In this document: one piece after another, positions 31,361 to 43,027 of the stretch | Numbering within the stretch: the first letter of the stretch is position 1 | Layout of the letters: every line of letters starts with the position of its first letter | Assembly (NCBI RefSeq): GCF_910592395.1 | Contig: NC_088310.1 | Location: 12,347,501-12,411,500 of the forward strand | Direction of reading: 5' to 3' | DNA: 64,000 nt | From: Lineus longissimus | Lineage: Eukaryota > Nemertea > Pilidiophora > Heteronemertea > Lineidae | The notes under the pieces: model-generated | The model's database searches: none | Told to the model about the DNA's origin: nothing | What the model saw: only the letters and a program-made list of their open reading frames with translations | Position numbers and translations under genes: made by a program

Positions 31361-33433
31361 TTTCAAAGCAAAAACAACACAACTCCTTCACTAAATGTCA
31401 ATGGGTTATCCGTAGACGACCCTACAACCAAGGCCAACATCCTCAACGCTCACTTTGCCAAAATCTGCAACGTCGATGAGACAAACATACCCGCCCAAGG
31501 AGAACTCCCAAACCTCACCAACAACGAGCTCAACGACATCATAATCACAGAGCAGGATATCGCCGATCAAATCGCCATCATGGACACTAACAAGGCCATC
31601 GGCCCAGACGGCATCAGCCCTCGCATAGTTCATTCATTGACGCTACAATTGACCAAACCGCTCCACATCCTTTTCAACAGATCCCTGAATGAAAACATAT
31701 TCCCAGAAACATGGAAAAAAGCAAACATTACCCCCATATTCAAGAAAGGTGACAGGCATGATAAATCCAACTACAGACCCATTTCCCTCCTCAGTGTCAT
31801 AGGAAAACTTTTCGAAAAAATTGTCCACAGAAATGTCTACAACCATCTCCGTTTGCTCATCTCGAAGAACCAATCTGGATTCCTGGCTAACCACTCTGCA
31901 GTTACCCAACTCCTTGAAATAAACCATCAATTACTAATGGACCTCGACGAACAGAAGGAAGTTTTCTCACTATTCTGTGACATTTCCAAAGCCTTTGACA
32001 AGACTTCTCATAAAGGCATCGCATCGAAACTTTACCAGTTTGGCATCAGAGGAAACCTGCTATCATGGTTCAAGAGCTACCTCCAAGACAGGCAACAACG
32101 GGTTGTAATCAACGGAAAATCCTCAGAGTGGCTTCGAGTTAACGCTGGCGTCCCCCAAGGATCTATCCTAGGCCCACTGATGTTCCTGGTCTACATAAAC
32201 GACGTCACGGAGGAAACCAACGGCAGAACGAGACTGTTTGCCGACGACACTTCAAACACATTCGCATCACGAAACCTCATAGCATGCACGCCCGAAATCC
32301 AGCAGGATATAAACAAACTTTACGCATGGGCAATGAAATGGGCCATCACCTACAACGCAACAAAAACGCTGTATCTGATTACGAGCAGGCGGAGACAACC
32401 CTCTGTTATCCACTGTCATCTCAACAACGTCGCAATTGATCAAGCCAAGTCACACAAGCACCTCGGATTAACTTTCAACGACAAAGGAACCTGGGAAGAC
32501 CATATCCAGTCAATCGTTACGACCGCAAACCGCAGACTTGGCATACTACAAAACATCAAATACAAAACGGATAAACAAACTTTACTAACGCTCTACAAGA
32601 CATTTGTCAGAAGCAAGCTCGAATACGCAGACGTAGTATGGGACGGACTCCCCCTGAACTTAGCAGCAAAACTGGAAAAAACTCAAATCAATGCAATGCG
32701 ATGTATAACAGGATTAACAATCAGCTCTCACCACCGCGACCTTTACAGAGAATCTGGCCTTCTACCACTCGAAAAGCGCAGGAAATTCCATCGCCTCGTA
32801 ATGTTCTACAAAATTTTAAACGGACTTGCACCAACCTACCTCAAAGACCTCATCCCAGAACTAACCGTCGATAGTCACTACCATAACACACGTTTAGCTA
32901 CAAACAACAATATAACACCTTTCCTTTGCCGCACAAATAGCCTCTACTCAAGCTTCTTCCCTTCTACAATCCGTGACTGGAATGCTCTCGACCTTTCTAT
33001 ACGTGCGAAACCAACTCTAAACTCTTACAAATATTCCCTAACCAAACTGCCAGAATTCTCTATCAAACCAATCCCCTCCTGGCTAGACATCGGCCCTCGC
33101 CCACTTAACATCATTCTCACACGTATGCGAAACAACTGCAGCGGACTAACATCTGACCTATACCTAAACCACGTTTCGGAAACCCCCACTTGCCTCATGT
33201 GCCCAATGCATGTTCCAGAAACCTCTTCACACTTTTTTCTCGACTGTCCTAAGTACGAAAACCAACGCAACTCCCTAATCGCCAATACCCTCCAAATAAC
33301 ACACATCCATAATGCAACTCTAAACTCAAACATCCTTCTCAACGGCCATCCATCTTTCTCCAACCTCGAAAATGCTCTCCTTATCAAATCAACCCTAAAA
33401 TTCATTTCATCCACAAATCGTTTTCCAATCTAA
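31361..33433 (+). CDS. LINE-1 reverse transcriptase (ORF2 fragment, uninterrupted)
   Basis: RT motifs in order: KKANITPIFKKGDRH, NYRPISLLSVIGKLFEKI, GFLANHSAV, DISKAFDKTSH, GVPQGSILGPL, catalytic LFADDTS and HLGLTF. The C-terminus has a zinc-binding C-x2-C...H...C motif (CLMCPMHVPETSSHFFLDC). The frame has no stops for about 690 codons and, by chance, remains open into the left flank as far as 31,133. Active-site acids are present. The clade is CR1/Jockey/I-like; without a tree I cannot be more precise. Confidence 0.93.
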   Translation, partial: FQSKNNTTPSLNVNGLSVDDPTTKANILNAHFAKICNVDETNIPAQGELPNLTNNELNDIIITEQDIADQIAIMDTNKAIGPDGISPRIVHSLTLQLTKPLHILFNRSLNENIFPETWKKANITPIFKKGDRHDKSNYRPISLLSVIGKLFEKIVHRNVYNHLRLLISKNQSGFLANHSAVTQLLEINHQLLMDLDEQKEVFSLFCDISKAFDKTSHKGIASKLYQFGIRGNLLSWFKSYLQDRQQRVVINGKSSEWLRVNAGVPQGSILGPLMFLVYINDVTEETNGRTRLFADDTSNTFASRNLIACTPEIQQDINKLYAWAMKWAITYNATKTLYLITSRRRQPSVIHCHLNNVAIDQAKSHKHLGLTFNDKGTWEDHIQSIVTTANRRLGILQNIKYKTDKQTLLTLYKTFVRSKLEYADVVWDGLPLNLAAKLEKTQINAMRCITGLTISSHHRDLYRESGLLPLEKRRKFHRLVMFYKILNGLAPTYLKDLIPELTVDSHYHNTRLATNNNITPFLCRTNSLYSSFFPSTIRDWNALDLSIRAKPTLNSYKYSLTKLPEFSIKPIPSWLDIGPRPLNIILTRMRNNCSGLTSDLYLNHVSETPTCLMCPMHVPETSSHFFLDCPKYENQRNSLIANTLQITHIHNATLNSNILLNGHPSFSNLENALLIKSTLKFISSTNRFPI

Positions 33434-33786
33434 CTCAAAGAAAAATATCTGACCCCCCCCCCTCTTTTCCGTTTCCGCCAACCCCAAACTCGTATGATCA
33501 TTCCTAACTCTTGCACCCCCGCCCCCCTGCACTTTCCAAACTATCTATCCTTTTTTTTTTCTCTTTTTTGCGAAATTCACTACATATCAACTTCACATGT
33601 TTCTCAATTATATATTCTGTATATCTCTTCAAATTATCTTTAAAAAACTTATGTCACTATTTGTATCTTCATAAACTTATGTAACTATTTGCATATATTT
33701 TTATTTTGCAGTAGTTTAAGCCTTCGGCTTTTAACTGTAAAAAAAATGTGCAATATAAACCGAATAAACTCTTTGTAAAAAAAAAA
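31361..33786 (+). mobile_element. LINE-1: 5'-truncated non-LTR retrotransposon in gene B's last intron
   Basis: It is bounded by the 181 bp direct repeats, with a 3' tail of A-rich sequence after AATAAACTCTTTG. The 3' region is pyrimidine-rich with a small AAGCCTTCGGCTT hairpin near 33,718. Only the RT half of ORF2 is left; ORF1 and the endonuclease were lost to truncation. It is inserted antisense to gene B. Confidence 0.9.
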
Positions 33787-33967
33787 GAACATGGAGACTA
33801 AACAGTATCAAGTACAAGTAAGTGGATGGTTTGTTTTTATTTCATTGAGTAACTATTTCATTAATCCTTTAATTTCACTGGCAATTGTAACAAAAGAAAA
33901 GGGGACATTTTCAACTTGCCTGGATACCAGTCGTCTTGGTAAGCAACAGCTACCCATTTTCCAACCT
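33787..33967. repeat. 181 bp target-site duplication, right copy
   Basis: Partner of 31,180-31,360. This copy retains the functional exon end and GC splice donor of gene B. Confidence 0.85.
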
Positions 33968-36900
33968 GAAGACCTTTCGTTCCATCTTTCAACATGGCAG
34001 AGAGTTGCTCCATGTCTGTCTCAGCTTTTTTTTGGTCGGCAAGTGTTTTCTTCCTCTTCTTCTGGTTTGCATTGTTCTCCGGTGTGTCTTTCTCCATTAT
34101 CGATATCAGCTCTCCCTTCTCCTCTGCCAGGTGTTTCTGTCGCATTTTTTTGCCATGATCACGTGCGTATCGCCACAGGGCCTCTTTTTCATTTTCGCTC
34201 ATCATATCGTACCACTTCTTCATTTGTTTTCGGTTTCTTTTCAGGATTTGGATGGTGGAGTGTAGAAACAAGGAAGCTGAGGGTCGCCGCTTCTGGCTGG
34301 CATCAAGATCCCCAAAATGGTGCTCACAAGACAAGTTTGTTACAGGTGCAAATGATGTTCGTTGAACTTCGATCTGATCTGGGGCAGCTGAATATTTTCC
34401 ATTCGGCAGGAAATCTACTAGCTGTTTTTCAATGGTCTTTTTGAATGCTCTGCAAATGGTCTTTAATGTCTGGATATAAATATCTTCAAGGGTCTCATCG
34501 AAGAGGAGAGAAACCTTCGGAAAGTACAACTCATGGTGTTTGATTTGGTAGTCTGGCAGTGGGGTCTCACCGAGGAGCAGTGGCCTGGGATCTTCCGAAC
34601 AAGCTGTGATGAACTCATGCAGCGGCTGGATAAAAGTATACAAATGCAAGTACTGGACTGAAGAATCATTCACCAGCAGTCAGTAGGGACCAGTAATGAG
34701 AACGAATACTAAACCAAGTGCCTGCAACATCGTAGTAATAATGGGATCACCCAAGTCCCATTTAACAGAAGAGTTCTTGCTGGCTTTAGCTCCTGGGCAG
34801 TGCTGGTCAAGAAGAGCGAGAAATTCTGTACGGTGGAGGCAACATTGCGCTGCATTTTCAAAATAGTTATTGAAACGGTTGTCTCGATAGTTTTGAATAA
34901 ATGACTTTATTCCATTTATTGCGCAATGTGCCTCCCATACATCTCTCATACCATTATACACACCAACTGGCCCAAATATGTCAGACTCGTTTCTGATAGT
35001 GCGCGACGTAGCAGTTTCCTTTTTCCAAAACGAAATTCTGGACATTTATTGCGTCCAAGTTTGCCATGGACTAGAACTATTTCAGATTCCAGAGTTTTCA
35101 ATGCTTCTGTGCAGCCACTCATAAATCCCAAGAGAACATGGGCCATACAATGGAATGAATGCACTTGACCACGTTCCTCACCATCAAGGGGCAGGGATTC
35201 TTCACACCATTTGTCAATGAGCCTGGCAGCTTTTTTCTCATTGGCCGCCCTGTCACTCATGGTAAACGACAGTTTTTGAAGGGTATCACTGATATACTGC
35301 TGTGAAGTGCCACCTTCAACTTTGTGTGTGCTGACTTCCGCCAATTCATTCACAGCTTTTTGGAGATTTGATGAGATGGCAACACCAGTCTCACTGGCCA
35401 CTCTTGTAAACCCGAGAGAAATGTTATCCCCTGTTGACAACTGAATGGCAGTGTCAAGGATTTTCACCTTCCTTCGAGACGTTCCGTCAGTCCCTGAGCC
35501 CCAGCTGTTTACACTCTCAAGTTTATCAGAGATAAATCTTTTTGCAATATAGTGACTCTCTGTCACAATATTTTGTACCAGTGTCCTGCTTGGCAATTGG
35601 GAATTTGGGATGGAGATTTTAAACAGATCTCCTGCTACTGACTGTATAACCAGTGGAATTTTTTGTGCAGCTATTTCTAGAGCTGTAAGGTTCATGACAG
35701 CTTGGCGGGTCTGAGTTGAAAACTCCTTTCCTGCTTTCATGTCAAGCTGCGAGGCAGTTGAAGTCTCCTCAAGTTCTTTAATGACGTCATTCGCAACTTC
35801 TAGAGCCTTTTCTGTCTGTTGGAGTTTGATTTTCACTTTATCTAGTTTCTTTCTATTCTTCTTTCGATGTTCCTTTTTCTTGCGGTTCACTCGCTTCTTT
35901 TTCTTTCGCAATTTTGTCTCAAGTTCAGAAACGCTTTTTTCAAGGGCTTCCACTTTGTCTTGAAGTTGTCTGTTTGACTCAGTCAAAACCTGGATTCTCT
36001 CATTGGCATCATCAAGATTGCTGGTAGCTTTCCGTAAACTGATTCGCTTAGAACAAAGCTCCATGTAGTTTTTCTTGGCATTTTCTTCCCTTCGATCAAC
36101 ATTATATTTCTTGTACTTTCCAGTTAATGCATTGGCTTTTCTTTGCAACTCTTTTAAAGTCCGCTTCTTTTCCGTGATATGACCATCAAGAGTTTTGATG
36201 AAATTAAGATTCTGCTTGGCTTTATGTTTCATGAGCAGGTTGTTAGTGACAGCAGCATCTGGAAAGAGAACAGGACACTTGCCAGTCATCCTCTAAGTAG
36301 AGACTGCCATTTAGGGAGGCCATAGTCAAGTGTAAAAATATAAAATCATACTTAAAACTTCAACTACATTGTATTGTCCAACTCTCATTAACATGCTCTA
36401 GGACAGACATTACAGTTAACAAAGAAGAAGGCCTTCAAGCAAATTTGCACAGCTATTTATGAGACAGATTATCGGTTATAGTGTCGGATACAGTTATACT
36501 TACTTTTATCTGAGTCATCATCAACCCTCAAAGGAAGCAATTCCAAAACAGTAGGAGGTTCCGCCTCATCCATAGGTCGCTCTTCTCGACCACTGTCAGT
36601 TTCAATCACTGTAATAAAGATGACTATACTGAATACTCTTCCTTGTTTGCTGTATCTTCTTCAATTAGATTAAATTACAATAGTACAATGTCAGTGTATC
36701 TTTATCTTACCAACACACGTGGTCAAGTTATTTTTAATGAAGTACTAACATTTTACTTCTAGCACTTACAGGAATGTGTAGGAACAGACTGGTCATCGTC
36801 AACGTCACCAACTTCTGGCTGATCATCTTCAGCATTTCCAACATCCTCTGCTGTGCTGCCGTTAGAAGCTTGCATCACTGCAAAAAAAGATTGTTTGAGT

Positions 36901-37352
36901 TTTGCAAATCCCCTGTGGTGGTCTTTACTTTATCTATCTGTTAATTGCTATTTCTACATTGTAGATTGCAACTGGATATCACTTATGTTGAGTCCTTGAA
37001 CCCCGGGCCTTGAACTATAAGGAGTAACATACTGCCATACTCATGTACTACCATGGAGGTATTAATAATTTATTTTATTTATAATACCTCCATGGTACTA
37101 CTAATTAACTTAACTCACCTAAATTAAAAGGTTGTGCCTCATACTCCTTCAGCTCTGGGTACTTTTTTGAAGTTCTCAACCGTTCTCTTTTTTTCTTGAT
37201 CTTTGCTATTTCGTTCTTAAATGATTTGAAATCAAAACCAAGCTGTGCTGCAACTGCTCCAACTGACCCTTTTCCATCTCTGACGATTTTCCAAACTTCC
37301 CCAATGGTCAACATGATGAAAGAACACCTAAAAAATCCAAACTAACCCTTAG

Positions 37353-37602
37353 ATATTTGAAAATTTGGACAGGGCTATACCCCCTGTGGCCATTCCCTGG
37401 CCACCGGGGAGCATGATGGAGCTCAATATCAAGTTATAAAAAAATTGAAAATTTGGGCAGGGGTTCCCCCCTGTGGCCATTCCCTGGCCACCGGGAGCAT
37501 GAAGCTCAATATCAAGTTATAAAAAAATTGAAAATTTGGGCAGGGGTTCCCCCCGTGGCCATTCCCTGGCCACCGGGGAGCATGGAGCTCAATATCAAGT
37601 TT
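37353..37602. repeat. Tandem repeat, three ~85 bp units
   Basis: Three near-identical units each contain TTGAAAATTTGGGCAGGGG, GTGGCCATTCCCTGGCCACC and GAGCTCAATATCAAGTT. GTGGCCA...TGGCCAC is a strong hairpin within each unit. It lies just upstream of gene B on the coding strand. Confidence 0.85.
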
Positions 37603-38478
37603 AGTCTTCTAGGTATAGTCTTTATGGTCTTAAGTTTAGACATGGGGTCTTGATGCAGAAGTGAGATGGTCTTTGTTTTAATGTTGGGTCTTGTTTTTGT
37701 AGTGGGGGTCTTAGTTTCGTCAGTAGGTCTTCAGGCAATGAGTAACCATCATTCCCAATAAGCTGATGTTTGTAAACAGTCCTTCCAAACCCAGCTCACA
37801 TAAATATAATGAAAACATTGACGTCTTCTGAATATACATGATCCGGGCCCCGCTGTTTATGCATGTATCTGACGTCATGGATATTTAGTGAGCTTTAACA
37901 GCGACAGTTTAAAACCAGGATATTTTTGACTGCAACAGTGCCGAAATATTGAAAATAATGCAACATGTGTGAGCAGTGAAGCCGTGGTATTTTCATATGA
38001 TCACACTATATCATTAATGATCGTGAATTAATTCAATAATAACGAAGTAATAAGAGGTTCTACCCAGCAAGATCATCCCACGTGCGATCACCCAACCCAC
38101 GTGGGTTTATGTTTACTCGATCGGTGACGTAAAATTGTCGGCCAATGAACGTCGCGCCACCTCGCTCATCCACCAATTAACGGCGAGCCAGCCGTGACGT
38201 GTGCAGCGTCAGAGCTGATTGACAGGTCTTTCCAGGAATTTCATCATGGCGGCAGGAATGTTCGCCGTCATCACAAACAAGTAACATTTACGTCAAAATC
38301 TTTCAGTTTTTTGGAGGGTATTCGCCAACAAAATCAATATCCGCGGATCTAAAACGTGTGCAATGTTTATATAATTTACATAGGCGTAATCACGGTGAGT
38401 TGTTGTGTTAGCGTGTCGATGTGCTTTGAGCAGATATTTCGTTGTTTTCGAAACACGGAGATGGAAATGAAGACTGAA
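37603..38478. other. Intergenic with promoter-like features
   Basis: CpG-richer sequence around 38,080-38,300 contains two CACGTG/CCCACGTG boxes. An ATG in good context follows (38,246, MAAGMFAVITN) on the plus strand and runs into a GTAACA donor-like site near 38,281. This may be the start of a plus-strand transcript, but no second exon was found. Confidence 0.3.
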
Positions 38479-38745
38479 CTTACCGTGTCAAAATCTAAAA
38501 AAATCGGGAACGGAATGACTTGGTACTTTTTCTGGGGGTTCTCATTGGTCCCTTCTTCTGCATCCTTAAATTTCATCTCAGCCAAATAAGGAGAAGGCCC
38601 GCGGCTTTTTGAAGGATCACAGGATATCAAACGAACTGCCCTCGAAAAGCCGCGACATTCCCGCACAACTTTCACGTCGCCGATTTTACACACAATCCAA
38701 AGTTCCGTTCGCAAATCGGCACAGTAATAATTTGAGGATTTTATC
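38479..38745 (-). CDS. Candidate exon of unknown gene
   Basis: Open minus-strand stretch YYCADLRTELWIVCKIG to PFPIFLDFDT that ends at a strong donor (ACG/GTAAGT). Its phase does not match gene B's first exon, so it is probably a separate gene's exon or a chance ORF. No domain is recognised. Confidence 0.3.
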
Positions 38746-41744
38746 AGTATGAAAGGACAATATGAAGAGAAAAACTGAGATTACGATGGTATAATTTTTA
38801 TTACGATGCACGAAACAGTTTTAGAGCTATTTACATTTGAAGTTAGTGACCTGCCTTGAAATCGTGACGCGACGCAATGATGCACGGTGAATCAATGTGT
38901 ATTGTGGCCTTGCTACAGTTTGGTCCGGCGATTTGACATTTTGTAGACCTGAACTGCCATCTTGGAAACTGGCGATCACTGCTTCTGTGGGTAAGTCTAT
39001 GATTATGATGAAAAAGTAAACTCAAGATTTTTTTGCTGAAGAAATCATCTTTATTGATGAAATTTGAATGAAATGCCGTATTACATATACATATATTGCA
39101 TTGCTGGATATACCCTGCCAACTCTTTTTTTTTTACAGATTTGAGCAATGAAAAAATCACAAACAGATTTACTACAGAAGACAGAAGGTTACCAGAAGAA
39201 CCAAGGAGCAGCACAGATACCAATACTACATGAACATATGCATGAGCAAGTATACAGTGGTATATCAGGATGGTATACAGTTGCACAAAACATACTGTAT
39301 TGAAGTCAAATTGGGATACCTGCCTTTGTCACAAATAGAGAATAGAGGTTGTTGATGGTTGCAATACTAACTGATGGATGAAAAGTATTGAACCTGGTGG
39401 ATGATACAGGGTCCATAGTGAAGTTATCCAGGAAGACACTAGTGCTGTCCGTGCGAGTCACATCTGCATGAGAGGGGAATTGAAATTGTGTGCCTGCAGG
39501 GAGAGGAACCTTTTTAGAGAGAGGGTGGTAATAGTTTATTTCTCCCCATTGTGGGGATTCCACACTTACCACTTGGCCCAAGTACCAGACTCCCCCAGCG
39601 TAGGCCACGGCAACAAGCTTACCTACCTCATCGAATTTAAAGATATAGGAATCTGGCACCTGCATGTCTTCTTCATCCGATGACATCAACTCACCCTGAT
39701 CCTGATCATTGTCACTGTCAACTGCTGAAGAAGAGAAAGTTATTGAATTACTAGTATTTGAGTCGTACATGGATACAAGGGGATAAGCCCCAAGATCAAG
39801 CCCGGAATTCTCAGAAATCAACTTTGTCAGGCATTCCTTTTTTCCTTTCACTGCCTTTGTGAAAACACCCTTCAATACCTCGGCACTTTGTAGTTTCACC
39901 CCAACACTTTCAAGAACTCCCCAAAGCCTCAGCTGCTCCTCCAGCTTCTTACCAGTGGACTTTGTAACTAACTGAACATTCCGCAGGAGTTCACCCTTCC
40001 TAATACTCTCAATCCGGTCATCAAACGTTTTCTGCCTTTTATTTCTTGCAGTCTGTCGCTGAGCTGCAATGGCTTGCTTTTCAACAGCAGTCTTTTCCCA
40101 ATTTGCCTTTTGTTGAGCCAGTGTTGTACCAACCTTTTTGCGCTTTTTTGCAGCACTCACCCTTGCAGTTGTAACCATTAGATTTTGTACATCGGAAGTC
40201 TGCATTTTCACATAGTTTACTGGCTGGTCTTTCTTAGCTGTAATGATTGCAGAGGTGTTCAGGGGGTTTCGCACTGGACAGGTCGAAACTTGCCGATCAA
40301 GAAGCCCGAAGCAGCTTTCGACAATGTCATTGGTTGCCGACCCCAGCATTTTTGCAGCAGCAAGGTCATCAGTCTCTGATGGTTCAGCATCGCTCAAATG
40401 TTCTTGAGCATGCTGCTGCAATTTGCCCTTACCTGCTTGAAACATTGAGCTGAGTAGTTCTGATAGTTCTTTCTCCAAGCTTTTCTCTGAAATGAATTCA
40501 TGTATTTTCATTATATCATGGTAAAAGGGGTCATTCTCATGGACTGAACCTGGCCACAAACTGGCCTTACCAGAGATAATATCAGAAGGGTCCTGTGCAA
40601 ACTCCTCCAACCTCTGCACTGCGGTTTTGTAATACCAGTTCATGGACAGGGGATGTGGGGCAGATTTTGCCTTAAAAAGCAGTGGCTGGCTGACGTAGAA
40701 GAATATCAAGGCAAATGCAACAAGCTCTAGAATGACTTTCGGATCCAAGTAGCCCCTGTAGACGGAATCCTCCAAGGCATTCAAGGTAGGGACTTGTTTG
40801 GTTAGCTTCAAGTTTTCTAAGTACACAAGAATGAGGTCTTTTGCAGTCAGTGTGGGCACACTATTGAGGACAAAGATGTTATACCTATTTCCAACAATTG
40901 GTTGCAGCCTTGTTGATCCACACTCCTGCAGCATCTCCTTGTCTAACGCAAACATTTTAAAATCTGCCCCCTTACCATACTCCTTCTTACTCTTGTCACA
41001 AATCAGCTTGTTCACTTCATAGATCAGTTTTTTGGCCCCGGCCATGCCACGCTTTGAGCCAGCATTTCCATGCAGCTGCTTTGCTGCAGCTTCAGTCATG
41101 CAATTAACCATGTTGTCTACCTTGTGCGATGCACATGTCCATTGCCTAATTTTTACCTTAGCTGTTTTCTCGTCATCACTGAGATTTTCCCATCAAGGGG
41201 TGTTTACCTCAAGAACGTTTTCTTTTTCTCTTTGCAGAATTTTTGTAACTGCCCCTTCATTCGGTGCACGGTCAGACATTCAAGCTGAAATTCTAGAAAC
41301 TGAGAATGAGGTAGGGTTATGATCAAGGCCCATCATGTCTGCTAACTCTTCAGTCTCTGCCAGGGCTGCTTTTAGCTGATCCACAGTGTCTTGACGACTT
41401 GCCAGATGGCACAGGGCTGCAACACAGGGTAAGTGTACGCGACTGCAAAGAAACATCTTGTTGCTCAGGGCATTCTAACTTAAGGACATGAGTGCCCTAA
41501 TGGATTAAGGACTTAGTAGTCCCATCAGAATGATGGCCGATGTGACCTTCTGACATTGCCAACTGGTGTGCTGCCCTCACCCGGGCTAGCTCTCCAGCTT
41601 CTGATACAAACCTTTGGGCAGTAGTCCTTGATGGTAAGTTAATGGTGCTTGTGTCAGTCTCGGTCAGATTTTGGAGGACTGATAGAATCACACTGCTTAT
41701 GATGTTGGCCGATACGCCCTTGATCAAGAGATCATAGTATGCTA

Positions 41745-42672
41745 TTCGTTTCATGGTTTGGCCACCAGGGGGCCAAACGTTAAAAGTGAAAATATGCAAT
41801 ATCTCCCTTAATAGTAGTCGGGAAATTTTGAAAAAAATATGGTAGGTACTTCTAGCAAAGGTGCATCATATATCCTCCGGGTTTTTGATTTGCCCTCCTT
41901 TTCAAGGTCACAGAGGTCAAATAGTGTAAATTGGCCGTTAGGATGTAACGATGGCACGTTTCTAAACTGCAATGACTATTGATCCCAAATTTGGTACACA
42001 TTTACCCCTTAGTCAGGTGATCTCAGGGACCGAAGTTTGGTCCAATATGATTCACCACTTGACCACCAGGGGGCAAAATCCAAAAACCTTAAAAATGTGA
42101 TTATTCCTTAACTTCTTGCCCGATTGCCACCAATTTGATGTCAAGGGTACATCTAACCACCATACAGTATATGTCACACAGGTTTTTAATTTGACCCTCT
42201 TGTCAAGGTCACAGAGGTCAAATGGCGTAAATTGGCCGTCAGGCCGTAACTATGGCACGTTTCTTAACTGCAATGACTATTGATCACAAATTAAGTACAC
42301 ATGTACCCCTTGGTCAGGTGGTCTCAGGTACCGAAGTTTGGTGCGATCTGATTTGCCGTTTGGCCTCCAGGGAGGGGGCCAAATCCTAAATTCTTCAAAA
42401 TGCCATTATTCCTAGTATTACTTGCCTGATTGGCACCAATTTTATATCATAGGTACATCTAATTCTAACAACCATTCAATGTGTCACCCGGGTCTTCTTT
42501 GATTTGACCTACTTTTCAAGGTCACCGAGGTCGAATGTACTGTAAATTGGCCATTTTGGGGAAATTGTAATTGCTTGGACCTACATCAAACCTAACACTA
42601 CATGACACAATACCATGCTCTTTATCCATCTTTCCTCCACATGAGGTGAGCACAATGGCCTGGCCATTTCAT
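41745..42672 (+). repeat. Hairpin-family repeat body (head missing), copy 2, in gene C
   Basis: It is over 90% identical by eye to 43,215-44,140, from TTTCATGGTTTGGCCACC through AAGGTCACAGAGGTCAAAT to CCACATGAGGTGAGCACAAT. It lacks the hairpin and CGTC head, so it is 5' truncated. Three ~300 bp sub-repeats with CACAGAGGTCAAATG-like text are visible. Confidence 0.8.
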
Positions 42673-43027
42673 TAGTGTTGTAATGACCAACGCGATGACA
42701 AATTTTGTTTAACTTCTCAGTTGCAGATGCTACTTTCACCTGCAATCCAGCAAGTTGCGACTTGCCTAACTGCAGTTGAACATCAATTCTTCTAATTTCA
42801 TCCATACTATGCGTAGTATTCACACCAGCTAACGATTTCCTGAATGAAAACATTGCCAAATCTGCCAAATTGGGGAATGTTTTTTCACACTGGGTACTTT
42901 TATCGGCTAACTGCTTCACATCCGCTACCAATGTTAATGAAGCTTGTTTTTCCTTTGCAGGAGCTGCATTCAGGCTGTTGCTTTCAGAGGCACGTACACC
43001 AACTTCAAGTATGACTGAAGTTCCTCC

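Larger units (their letters stand above)
30806..37327 (-). pseudogene. Gene B: large intron-containing DDE-like gene
   Basis: Exons on the minus strand: 37327-37119 (MLTIGEVWKIV, helix-turn-helix-like), 36877-36770 and 36608-36504 (acidic linkers), 36292-33920 (core) and 31115-30806 (C-terminal module). The last intron has a GC donor (CCAG/GCAAGT); the others are GT-AG. The core has a long Lys-rich coiled coil, then candidate catalytic residues in TDGTS (~35,490), FTMSDRA (~35,255) and CEHHFGDLD (~34,320), in D-D-E order. The last exons give WVAVAYQDDWYPG then TVVKM and FTWP, as in genes A and C. Breaks: a frameshift at ~35,023 and a TGA at 34,678-34,680. Related uncharacterised proteins are, as I recall, common in cnidarians and lancelets. 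Probably an inactive transposon gene; its termini were not found. Confidence 0.72.
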
